Source of the DNA: an uncultured Desulfobulbaceae bacterium
GTDB taxonomy: Bacteria; Desulfobacterota; Desulfobulbia; Desulfobulbales; BM004
DNA: 5,752 bases
Assembly: GCA_947258675.1 (NCBI GenBank)
Contig: CAMYJP010000142.1
Span: 1-5,752, forward strand
Direction: 5' to 3'
Shown here: positions 1 through 5,371 of the stretch, in pieces
Numbering within the stretch: the first letter of the stretch is position 1
Layout of the letters: every line of letters begins with the position of its first letter
The notes under the pieces: model-generated
Databases searched by the model: none
Seen by the model: the letters and a program-made list of their open reading frames with translations, nothing else
Told to the model about the DNA's origin: nothing
Translations under genes and position numbers: made by a program

Positions 1-287
1 CCGACAAGGAGCTTGAAATCATAGTTGAGGTTAAAAATCCCATAGAGCGCGCTTATACCGGCGAGGGTGCATTGTCGGCAAGTACCTGGTCAAAGCAAAG
101 AATTGATGCGTTTAAACTCATCATCGAGATTGACTCTTATGAAAGCGCCGTCAAGGCCGCGAAAGCCCTTCGGCAAAGCTGGCAGGCCTTTGCGGAAAAC
201 CGATTAGATTCAGCAACACTACTCGACCTGACGCAGTTAGTACAAGAGATGATTGTTTTGGCGGAGAAGATCAGATCCGGCCAATAG
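1..287 (+). CDS. C-terminal end of an unknown protein (5' truncated by window edge)
   Basis: The frame is open from the first complete codon at position 3 to the TAG at 285-287, giving about 94 residues. The true start lies before the window. The TTG at 72 lies inside this open frame, has no ribosome site, and is not a believable start. The visible part begins with a beta-strand-like segment (LEIIVEVKNPIERAYTGEG) and continues as mostly helical, Ala/Leu/Glu-rich sequence with no membrane segment, no Cys and no catalytic motif that I recognise. It ends 51 bases before the next gene on the same strand, so the two may share a transcript. I do not recognise the family. Confidence 0.6.
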   Translation, partial: DKELEIIVEVKNPIERAYTGEGALSASTWSKQRIDAFKLIIEIDSYESAVKAAKALRQSWQAFAENRLDSATLLDLTQLVQEMIVLAEKIRSGQ

Positions 288-322
288 TGGTTTTTTATTC
301 AAAGCTATCGTTAGGCTACACT

Positions 323-331
323 AAAAGGAGA
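323..331 (+). promoter_or_regulatory. Shine-Dalgarno site for the gene at 339
   Basis: AAAAGGAGA ends seven bases before the ATG at 339. It is a strong ribosome site with good spacing and supports this start and the reality of the small downstream gene. Confidence 0.75.
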
Positions 332-338
332 GAAAGCG

Positions 339-683
339 ATGAGTCCCGGTAATACAAAAAAAGAAATCCTAAAGCAATTACGGCAAACTCGAAACGAAAT
401 GATGTCCGCAGCATGGATCGATGCCGTTCGGGAACAATCTGTTGAAATTCGCCGCGAAGCCGCGCTGAAGCGGGCTGATATAATGGATGCTATACATCAA
501 CTTCAAAATGCTGAATTGGCTGAAATCCGTGACAAACTAATCGAAAATGAATCTGAGCTCCTGAAAGGCACTGCAAAGCTTGGCCAGGCTCTTGAAAATC
601 TGGAAAAAGTTAAAAAAGTCCTCGATACCGCCAGCAAGCTCTTGGGTATTGTAGCGAGAGTTGTGAAATTCGTCGCACTCTAA
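339..683 (+). CDS. Small helical, charge-rich protein of unknown function
   Basis: This is a 114-aa protein with an ATG start and a strong AAAAGGAGA ribosome site. The sequence is almost entirely helix-forming and has no Cys. Residues about 5-90 are rich in Glu, Lys, Arg, Gln and Leu with heptad-like spacing (for example ELAEIRDKLIENESELLKG), which suggests a coiled coil or helical bundle. The last 20 or so residues (ASKLLGIVARVVKFVAL) form an amphipathic to hydrophobic basic helix that could touch a membrane or pack in an oligomer. There is no signal peptide. It follows the upstream gene after 51 bases; the membrane-protein gene starts 195 bases later. I do not recognise a family. A membrane-active or partner-binding role is inference from composition only. 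Confidence 0.7.
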   Translation: MSPGNTKKEILKQLRQTRNEMMSAAWIDAVREQSVEIRREAALKRADIMDAIHQLQNAELAEIRDKLIENESELLKGTAKLGQALENLEKVKKVLDTASKLLGIVARVVKFVAL

Positions 684-867
684 TATTTGCTCTTCTGGCA
701 CCCGGAATTATTGCGATTTGAGAATATCCTCATAATAAGAGCTAAAGTGAGAGTGAAAAGCCCAAAAGAAGGCATTTCAGTAAAAAGTTTTTGTGATCCT
801 GACAAGAAAATGCCATCGTGAATGAAAAAGTCAGATTCTAGTTCCATAGGCAAGACTTCACCTAATG
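684..867 (+). other. Intergenic spacer before the membrane-protein gene
   Basis: This stretch of about 180 bases separates the helical-protein and membrane-protein genes. I see no RNA gene, no good hairpin-plus-T-run terminator and no consensus promoter. The frame of the next gene is open back to an ATG at 822, but that ATG has no ribosome site. Confidence 0.4.
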
Positions 868-873
868 AAGGAG
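868..873 (+). promoter_or_regulatory. Shine-Dalgarno site deciding the start at 879
   Basis: AAGGAG lies five bases before the ATG at 879. The alternative upstream ATG at 822 is preceded by a stretch with no GGAG-like element. This site therefore favours the internal start, 19 codons into the longer ORF. Confidence 0.7.
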
Positions 874-878
874 ATAGG

Positions 879-1406
879 ATGATATTTTGGCCAAAAGGAT
901 TACCAGATTTGATGGATGAACCCCGCAGTGCATATCATGAAAAGGCTAATTCTGAGAGGTATGAAGCAGAAAAAGGTCTCTTGGATCTATATAGGACTTT
1001 TGTAACAGAACTGCTCCGCATTTCATTAGCAGGAGTTGCGGTGCTCGGATTCTTATCAAAATTAGCAAATGGAGGAGATCTTAACTGTTTAAGCAAATTT
1101 TTAGGTGCATCCAGTATGGTTTTCTTCGCAGTTAGCTCTTTCCTTGCTTTAGCTTTTTTGTATGCCTCTTCAAATGGATATCGATGCTATATTGCTGGAT
1201 TAAGAGCAAAAGTCACAAATTTAAAAACGGAGCATAGTTCAAACTATTATCTCGAGATTCGTGAAAAAATGCTAAAATCTTGTAGGTGGACTAAATTTTT
1301 GGCAACCGCTTTTCTCGCACTGGGAGCGTTCACTGCAATGTTGGCAATTTGGTCGGTATTTTTAAGTAAAAAGAGTAAATTGCTAATATCATTCTGTGGT
1401 TCGTAG
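879..1406 (+). CDS. Small integral membrane protein, three predicted TM segments, unknown function
   Basis: From the ATG at 879 the protein has 175 residues; the longest ORF, from 822, would give 194. I chose 879 because AAGGAG sits five bases upstream of it. Residues 1-44 are polar and likely cytoplasmic. Predicted membrane segments are about 45-62 (LLRISLAGVAVLGFL), 73-96 (FLGASSMVFFAVSSFLALAFLYA) and 139-162 (FLATAFLALGAFTAMLAIWSVFL). A polar, partly basic linker of about 40 residues lies between the second and third. The C-terminus is short and basic (SKKSK). There is no catalytic motif. The layout of helical amphipathic region, hairpin of two TMs, linker and last TM resembles small membrane partners in many accessory loci, but I cannot assign a family. 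It lies downstream of the helical small protein on the same strand. Confidence 0.7.
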   Translation: MIFWPKGLPDLMDEPRSAYHEKANSERYEAEKGLLDLYRTFVTELLRISLAGVAVLGFLSKLANGGDLNCLSKFLGASSMVFFAVSSFLALAFLYASSNGYRCYIAGLRAKVTNLKTEHSSNYYLEIREKMLKSCRWTKFLATAFLALGAFTAMLAIWSVFLSKKSKLLISFCGS

Positions 1407-1780
1407 CCGATCGTGCCGATTTTTCACTAGTTTCAGGCACCTTAAACACATGATGAATTTATCGGGTATTCTGTGCGCTGATATTTAATGCTCTTTGGGT
1501 AAGATGTTCAACTTTCATGCTTCCCAATCAGCCTACTATAAGGGTTCAACGGGACTGTATTACAGGCAGTCTAAAGATATCCACTATGAAGGGAACAGAC
1601 ATTTTTTACAGAGAAAAACATTGATAATGGCAAGATTTATTACGTGTAGCGTTCACCTATCGATTCCAGATGTTGGCAACATATCTGCAGCCCACGCCTA
1701 ACAAATCATATCCTTTTTTACTCTTTGTATAGAAACAGTATTACAAGAAATGTTGAATTCTTTTTTTCTCAATTATATTA

Positions 1781-1792
1781 ATTACATGTAAT
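1781..1792. promoter_or_regulatory. Perfect 12-bp palindrome, candidate operator
   Basis: ATTACATGTAAT is a perfect inverted repeat that ends 12 bases before the -35 hexamer of the predicted promoter at 1805-1832. A related TGTACATGCA lies inside that promoter's spacer. The position suits an activator or repressor site for the downstream CxxC protein gene. The regulator is unknown, and AT-rich palindromes of this size can arise by chance. Confidence 0.4.
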
Positions 1793-1804
1793 GCCTGTCC
1801 TGTC

Positions 1805-1832
1805 TTGACTGTACATGCAGAAAGCTTATATT
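1805..1832 (+). promoter_or_regulatory. Sigma-70-like promoter for the CxxC protein gene
   Basis: TTGACT (1805-1810) and TATATT (1827-1832) are separated by 16 bases. Transcription would begin near 1839 and leave a leader of about 118 bases before the ATG at 1957. The leader opens with a strong but apparently unused ribosome-site-like AGGAGGG at 1839-1845. The only start-like triplets after it lead to stops within a few codons. Confidence 0.55.
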
Positions 1833-1924
1833 TTGTTTAGGAGGGTGTGTTCTGATCAAGGTTTTGTGAGATGTTTGCAGATCGGCACAATGATAATTGT
1901 CTCCCCCTAAGAAACAGAAATGAT

Positions 1925-1951
1925 TTGACGGCAAGATAAACTGTCAAGGAG
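1925..1951 (+). promoter_or_regulatory. Small hairpin abutting the Shine-Dalgarno site of the gene at 1957
   Basis: TTGACGG (1925-1931) can pair with CTGTCAA (1941-1947), with one G-U pair and a nine-base loop. The ribosome site AAGGAG (1946-1951) starts inside the right arm and lies five bases before the ATG. The ribosome site supports the start. Modest control of translation by the hairpin is possible but unproven. Confidence 0.4.
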
Positions 1952-1956
1952 CGCCA

Positions 1957-2382
1957 ATGGAAACCATTGATAAACTGAGACTCTCAGACGAGCTCAAAAA
2001 TGAACATTGTGTACTTAATCATGGGCCTGGCACCAAGGGAGAAGACTATCCTGCAGTTGACTATCTTGTCGTTCGCATTGGGGAAACAGAAAATATAGCC
2101 AAAGAAGCCTCTCTTCATGAATTGGTTATTCCAGTATGTTATGAATGTGCCCAAGCCTTGCTGGGTAATGAGTGGACTCTTCTGTATTGCATTGACTGCA
2201 ATAGCAATCAGTGGGTTTACCGTAAATTAGCCAGGCTGAGATATAGACATAATGTCCTGTGGCTCCGTGGTTGCCCGAAATGCACTGGCAAGTTACGCGG
2301 TCTCTATTTCGCTGATTCACCAGGGACGAAAGCTCAAGCTACTCTCTTAGTTGAAGAAAAAATAGTTGAGACTGTGGATTAA
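1957..2382 (+). CDS. Probable zinc-binding protein with three CxxC pairs, unknown function
   Basis: The protein has 141 residues, starts at ATG and has AAGGAG five bases upstream. Seven cysteines are present: C18 and three CxxC pairs at 61/64 (CYEC), 78/81 (CIDC) and 106/109 (CPKC). The 61/64 and 78/81 pairs are spaced like one zinc-ribbon site. The 106/109 pair could use C18 and H22 (CVLNH) as a second site, or bind across a dimer. The region between the second and third pairs is basic (YRKLARLRYRHN), which would suit nucleic-acid or protein contact. There is no membrane segment or signal peptide, so it is probably cytoplasmic. It stands alone, with its own promoter and leader. Metal binding is inferred from the Cys pattern; I do not recognise the family. 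Confidence 0.7.
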   Translation: METIDKLRLSDELKNEHCVLNHGPGTKGEDYPAVDYLVVRIGETENIAKEASLHELVIPVCYECAQALLGNEWTLLYCIDCNSNQWVYRKLARLRYRHNVLWLRGCPKCTGKLRGLYFADSPGTKAQATLLVEEKIVETVD

Positions 2383-2777
2383 TATTTGAGAGCATTTACC
2401 AGCACACAAAGAATGTTTGGGAAGGAGCCCATAGCTCAAAATTATATCGAGTTGGCGGCAAGCTCACCTCCGCTGCCTGCTCGAACCTTCCAGGAAACTA
2501 TGAAATCCTGCATGGCAAGGAGAAAACAAAGGCTAAGCTGGTTCTTTTTCAGAGAGAGGTCCTTTATTAGGACTAAAAGGTAGAGAGCCTACATTCGGGG
2601 GAGTCTCGCTCTCATGCACCGGAAGCACAAGGGAGATAACGGATACCGGCCTGGAGTTTGGAGAAGTTGATATGTGTGTAGGTATAATTCACTGCACGTA
2701 TCCGTTCCAACGCTGGAGCGTAAGAACGAGAATAGAACCTGAAATCTGATGATTTGGATTTTACTTGAATTTATCAA
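2383..2777. other. 395-base region without a convincing gene
   Basis: This gap lies between the convergent CxxC-protein and protease genes. Two short open frames occur, 2386-2583 (+) and 2589-2777 (-). Both use TTG starts placed right after a neighbouring stop codon and have no ribosome site of their own. The minus-strand one reads through the palindrome at 2703-2728, giving the RSSVGT-like peptide typical of translated palindromic repeats, so neither is called. A weak five-bp hairpin (GTCCT/AGGAC, 2559-2573) has no T-run. I see no clear terminator for either flanking gene. Confidence 0.5.
2703..2728. repeat. Degenerate REP-like palindrome (GTTCC-ACGCT-AGCGT-GAAC type)
   Basis: CGTTC (2703-2707) pairs with GAACG (2724-2728), and ACGCT (2710-2714) pairs with AGCGT (2717-2721), with a two-base mismatch between the arms. 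The layout matches the widely dispersed GTTCCCACGCTCCAGCGTGGGAAC-type palindromes known from many repeat-rich bacterial genomes. The mismatches suggest a decayed copy. Only one copy is present in this window, so the repeat status rests on resemblance. Confidence 0.5.
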
Positions 2778-3641
2778 TTACGAAAATTTGAACTTGTCTT
2801 TCCGAAAAAAATTCTCTTTTGTCTTTTCAAGCTCGAAGAGCGTTTTGGCCTTAATTCCTATTGGCCTGGAAACGCATAGGACCCTGGCAGATTTATATTT
2901 AGAATAGGTATATTTTTGATACTGCTGGTTGTCATTGTTCTCATTCTCCAGGACTTCCAACAAGCGCTTCTTGCTGCTGAATTTCATCAGGCCAATATTG
3001 GGGTCCAGTAGATAGTGCGTTTCACCCATCCTGTATATTCCGATGGCATGGCCACCGGAACTTTCTGTTTGCTTTCTCAGGCTAACGTGAAGGGCCTCCG
3101 TCTCATTCAGAAATAAGAGATCACCTTTCAGGAGCGAGGTCAATTCGCCGGTACTATAACAATCCAGACAACCATCATCAGCCAACAATCCCAAATCCTG
3201 GTATACCCCCTCTATCCCTTCCATATAACCGTTCTCGCTTTGCCCGGTCATCTTTTTGAGAATATCTTTGTGATAAATTGCGGCCTTCACATAAAAACCT
3301 TCCTTGGGCACACTTCCCTTGAGGAATTTCTTCATCTCCATTAAAGGTACAAGGAGATAAGAATCCTTTTTAAAGTAGGAGTCATACTCTTCCTCAACTT
3401 TGTGCAGCTTGTCGAAATCTCCCCAGGTCAGTATCCCCAGCTTATAGCTTTGGACACCAAATATCTCTGCAAACCAAGCAATCACTACGCCTGAACATAT
3501 TCCAGCGGTATTAGAGAAAGACATCACCAGTTCTTCAGTCTTTAACTTTTGTTCTACGGTCATTTTGATATCAGTAGGTTTTTGGATTGTTTGTTTTTGT
3601 AGAAATAGCAGGGATTGAGGACCCATACCACATCGGTACAT
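2778..3641 (-). CDS. YopT/AvrPphB-type cysteine protease (peptidase C58-like)
   Basis: From the ATG at 3641 the protein has 287 residues. The frame opens four codons further up at a TTG (3653), and a third candidate ATG is at 3626; none has well-spaced ribosome site, so the start is uncertain. The family signature is clear: GICSGVVIAWF with catalytic Cys 49, GGHAIGIYRMG with His 198, and HYLLDPNIGLMKF with Asp 213. The His-Asp spacing of 15 matches YopT (258/274) and AvrPphB (212/227); the Cys-His spacing of 149 is longer than their roughly 115-120, from an insertion before the His strand. No signal peptide or membrane segment is evident. Known family members are effector proteases or domains of large toxins that cleave host proteins. 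Here the domain is free-standing, with no visible secretion or immunity gene next to it. The substrate is unknown. The upstream IS end lies about 55 bases away. Confidence 0.75.
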   Translation of the reverse strand: MYRCGMGPQSLLFLQKQTIQKPTDIKMTVEQKLKTEELVMSFSNTAGICSGVVIAWFAEIFGVQSYKLGILTWGDFDKLHKVEEEYDSYFKKDSYLLVPLMEMKKFLKGSVPKEGFYVKAAIYHKDILKKMTGQSENGYMEGIEGVYQDLGLLADDGCLDCYSTGELTSLLKGDLLFLNETEALHVSLRKQTESSGGHAIGIYRMGETHYLLDPNIGLMKFSSKKRLLEVLENENNDNQQYQKYTYSKYKSARVLCVSRPIGIKAKTLFELEKTKENFFRKDKFKFS

Positions 3642-3696
3642 ACTCCCGCACAATACATGCTTTATCCAAATTTATTTAGCAAGTTGTATGATTTTA

Positions 3697-3711
3697 GGGC
3701 AGGCATTTTTT
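3697..3711. repeat. Left terminal inverted repeat of the IS (candidate)
   Basis: GGGCAGGCATTTTTT matches the reverse complement of 5118-5132 (GCTCTGGCATTTTTT) at 12 of 15 positions. Confidence 0.55.
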
Positions 3712-3718
3712 AATGCTG

Positions 3719-3747
3719 TTATTACAACATATTGAAATAATTTGCAA
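3719..3747 (-). promoter_or_regulatory. Possible outward promoter in the IS left end, facing the protease gene
   Basis: On the minus strand TTGCAA (3747-3742) and TAATAA (3724-3719) are separated by 17 bases, a good sigma-70 layout. Transcription would leave the IS near 3712 and reach the protease start about 70 bases later. The region is AT-rich, so chance matches are likely. The case is suggestive only. Confidence 0.35.
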
Positions 3748-3758
3748 AGTATGATAAT
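3732..3758 (+). promoter_or_regulatory. Possible transposase promoter
   Basis: TTGAAA (3732-3737) and GATAAT (3753-3758) are separated by 15 bases, slightly short. It lies about 60 bases before the transposase ATG and overlaps the minus-strand candidate promoter. Confidence 0.35.
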
Positions 3759-3818
3759 TTTATATCACTGAAATTGCAGGATTATAGCAGTTAACCTTCA
3801 TTTTTCTGGTGATTTTGA

Positions 3819-5135
3819 ATGCGACCTTCGAGCAAGAAAGACGATAAACGAATGGATCTTTTCCGAGAACGGCTGGACCATATCCTGAACCGCAACCATG
3901 AACTCTACAGACTGGCTTTACTCATTGACTGGGAGATGCTGGAGAGTGAATTCGGTGAGTTTTATTCTGCCAAAAAAGGTCGTCCCGGAATACCGATCAG
4001 ACTTCTTGTCGGGCTGAGTTACCTTGGCCATGCCTATGGCTTGTCAGATGAAGCGGTTGTTTCTGGCTGGGTAGAAAATCCGTACTGGCAATACTTCTGT
4101 GGTGAGACGTACTTCCAGCACAAGCTCCCCATTGACCCATCATCCATGACACGCTGGCGTAAGCGTATTGGAGAAGAAGGTTGCGAGAAGATCCTTGTTG
4201 CCACGTTACAGGCCGGTATCAAAAGCGGAGCGGTAAAAGAGTCGAGTTTAAAGCGTGTCAATGTAGACACGACGGTCCAGCCCAAGGCAGTCAGATACCC
4301 AACAGATTCTCGTTCATACAACCGCTGCCGGGAACGGTTGGTCCGCCTGGCATTCAAACATAACGTACCACTGCGCCAAAGTTATGCCAGGCTTGGCCCC
4401 AGGGCCTTGAGGAAGGCTGGTTCCTATGCTCATGCCCGTCAGTTCAAACGAGCCAAGAAAGAAGTGCGAAGATTGAAGACCTATCTTGGCCGGGTGTATC
4501 GGGATATTCTTCGCAAGATTTTGGATGATCCAGATCTGCATGCCCAGTTTCACGAAGAGCTGGAATTGACAGAACGTATGCTTGCGCAGCAGAAAAAGGA
4601 CAAGAACAAACTTTACAGCATTCATGGCCCAGAAGTTGAGTGTATTGCCAAGGGCAAGGTCCATAAGAAGTATGAGTTTGGCGTGAAGGTGAGTGTTGCC
4701 ACAACGAGCCGCGATAATTTTATTGTCGGCATGCAGGCTCTACCAGGCAATCCTTTTGATGGTCACACTCTTTCAGGAGCAATTGAACAGATAAACCGGG
4801 TAACCGGAGTAGTTCCGGAACGTTGCTATGTTGACCGTGGTTACCGAGGACATGGTGTTGAATCATCTACAGTTTTCATTTCCGGTCAACGACGAGGAGT
4901 GACACCGACGATCAAGCGGGAACTAAGACGTAGGAGTGCAGTGGAGCCAGTCATAGGCCATATGAAGGAAGACGGAAAGCTTGGTAGAAACTGGCTAAAG
5001 GGCGGCATCGGAGATAAGATCAATGCACTGCTGTGTGGGGCTGGCCATAATATCAGGATAATCCTCAGAAAGTTGAGGGAGATCCTTTCATTTTTTCTTC
5101 TTTTTGTATTTTGGACAAAAAAATGCCAGAGCTAA
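3819..5135 (+). CDS. IS5-family DDE transposase
   Basis: This 438-aa protein moves the IS by cutting and joining DNA at the terminal repeats. The N-terminal half holds the helical IS5-type domain (about residues 45-120, with GRPGIPIRLLVGLSYLGHAY and FCGETYFQHKLPIDPSSMTR), which probably helps bind the ends. The catalytic DDE fold follows. Its residues are Asp 150 (VNVDTTVQPKA), Asp 339 (CYVDRGYRGHG) and Glu 376 (SAVEPVIGHMKEDG). Between the two Asp lies a long, basic helical insert (about 170-270). The C-terminal hydrophobic tail after HNIRIILRKLR runs into the right terminal repeat. The length and the complete triad suggest an intact enzyme with no frameshift. The ATG has only a weak ribosome site (GGTGA), which is common for transposases. 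The open frames on the other strand and in frame 2 here are shadows. Confidence 0.95.
   Translation: MRPSSKKDDKRMDLFRERLDHILNRNHELYRLALLIDWEMLESEFGEFYSAKKGRPGIPIRLLVGLSYLGHAYGLSDEAVVSGWVENPYWQYFCGETYFQHKLPIDPSSMTRWRKRIGEEGCEKILVATLQAGIKSGAVKESSLKRVNVDTTVQPKAVRYPTDSRSYNRCRERLVRLAFKHNVPLRQSYARLGPRALRKAGSYAHARQFKRAKKEVRRLKTYLGRVYRDILRKILDDPDLHAQFHEELELTERMLAQQKKDKNKLYSIHGPEVECIAKGKVHKKYEFGVKVSVATTSRDNFIVGMQALPGNPFDGHTLSGAIEQINRVTGVVPERCYVDRGYRGHGVESSTVFISGQRRGVTPTIKRELRRRSAVEPVIGHMKEDGKLGRNWLKGGIGDKINALLCGAGHNIRIILRKLREILSFFLLFVFWTKKCQS
5118..5132. repeat. Right terminal inverted repeat of the IS (candidate)
   Basis: This AAAAAATGCCAGAGC block is the partner of 3697-3711. It encodes the last residues of the transposase (KKCQS), and the TAA stop overlaps the IS border. 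Confidence 0.55.
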
Positions 5136-5281
5136 CCTGCTGGGTGGGACGGGAGGAATCAGACTCTTGCAGCTTGAATATGGCCTTTTTCAAGGCCGAC
5201 TAATTGGATGCAGGTGATTCAACCTGTCATTGCATCCCGGTAATGACATTGTCGCCTGCACCTGGGTGGAATCCTAAAAGA
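5136..5281. other. Structured non-coding region right of the IS
   Basis: I see no gene here, but several short perfect stems crowd into 90 bases. GGCCTT/AAGGCC (5182-5197) has a four-base loop. GGATGCA/TGCATCC (5206-5237) encloses CAGGT/ACCTG (5211-5226). TGTCATT/AATGACA (5225-5248) excludes the outer part of the second stem. CACCTG at 5259-5264 can also pair with CAGGTG at 5211-5216. None has a T-run of terminator type. It may be a remnant of a repeat family or an untranslated RNA structure; I cannot tell which. Confidence 0.4.
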
Positions 5282-5322
5282 AAAAGGCTGGAAACCTCAT
5301 TTAAAGAGGATTCCAGCCTTTT
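5282..5322. terminator. Strong bidirectional rho-independent terminator
   Basis: AAAAGGCTGGAA (5282-5293) pairs with TTCCAGCCTTTT (5311-5322). One mismatch and a further four pairs (CCTC/GAGG, 5295-5298 and 5306-5309) follow, with a seven-base loop ATTTAAA. On the minus strand the stem ends in TTTTTCTTTT, 50 bases after the stop of the Asp-rich gene, which it most likely terminates. On the plus strand it ends in TTTTGTTTT and would stop transcripts leaving the IS. Confidence 0.85.
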
Positions 5323-5371
5323 GTTTTCATAGGCCCGTTGCCAAGCCTATTGGTTCAGGATTGTCCTTGCC

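Larger units (their letters stand above)
1407..1956. other. 550-base region without a convincing gene
   Basis: This stretch between the membrane-protein and CxxC-protein genes is AT-rich, especially 1700-1800. A 68-codon open frame at 1495-1701 begins with TTG, has no ribosome site and gives a sequence of no recognisable kind, so I do not call it. The right half does hold regulatory signals listed separately: a palindrome, a promoter and a hairpin next to the ribosome site. GTGCCGAT at 1413-1420 recurs inverted at 1881-1888, too short to be meaningful alone. Confidence 0.5.
3697..5132 (+). mobile_element. IS5-family insertion sequence, about 1.44 kb
   Basis: The element carries one intact DDE transposase gene. 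Candidate terminal inverted repeats are at 3697-3711 and 5118-5132 and match at 12 of 15 positions, including an unbroken GGCATTTTTT block. The match continues outward as TTA/TAA on both sides. The right repeat overlaps the last codons and stop region of the transposase. A short leader at the left and a gene end at the right fit the usual compact layout of this family. The flanks TTAG (3694-3697) and CTAA (5132-5135) both fit the YTAR target consensus of IS5-group elements but are not identical, so no true target duplication is proven. The boundaries could be off by a few bases. Confidence 0.6.

Noticed and set aside
72..287. Complete 71-aa gene starting with TTG at 72
   Set aside because: The frame is open upstream to the window edge and the TTG has no ribosome site, so this is the end of a longer gene.
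1495..1701. 68-codon plus-strand ORF
   Set aside because: It has a TTG start, no ribosome site, no recognisable sequence, and lies in an otherwise non-coding gap.
1413..1888. GTGCCGAT (1413-1420) and ATCGGCAC (1881-1888) as ends of a small non-autonomous element
   Set aside because: Only eight bases match perfectly, the surroundings do not extend the match, and no target duplication is visible.
2386..2583. 65-codon plus-strand ORF right after the CxxC gene
   Set aside because: It has a TTG start with no ribosome site of its own, and its amino-acid composition does not look like a folded protein.
2589..2777. 62-codon minus-strand ORF right after the protease stop
   Set aside because: It has a TTG start and reads through the palindromic repeat. 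The RSSVGT-like peptide is a known artefact of such repeats.
4034..4704. Open frames on the minus strand (4034-4357, 4314-4664, 4444-4704) and in plus frame 2 (4181-4363)
   Set aside because: All lie inside the well-supported transposase gene and have no ribosome sites or family features.
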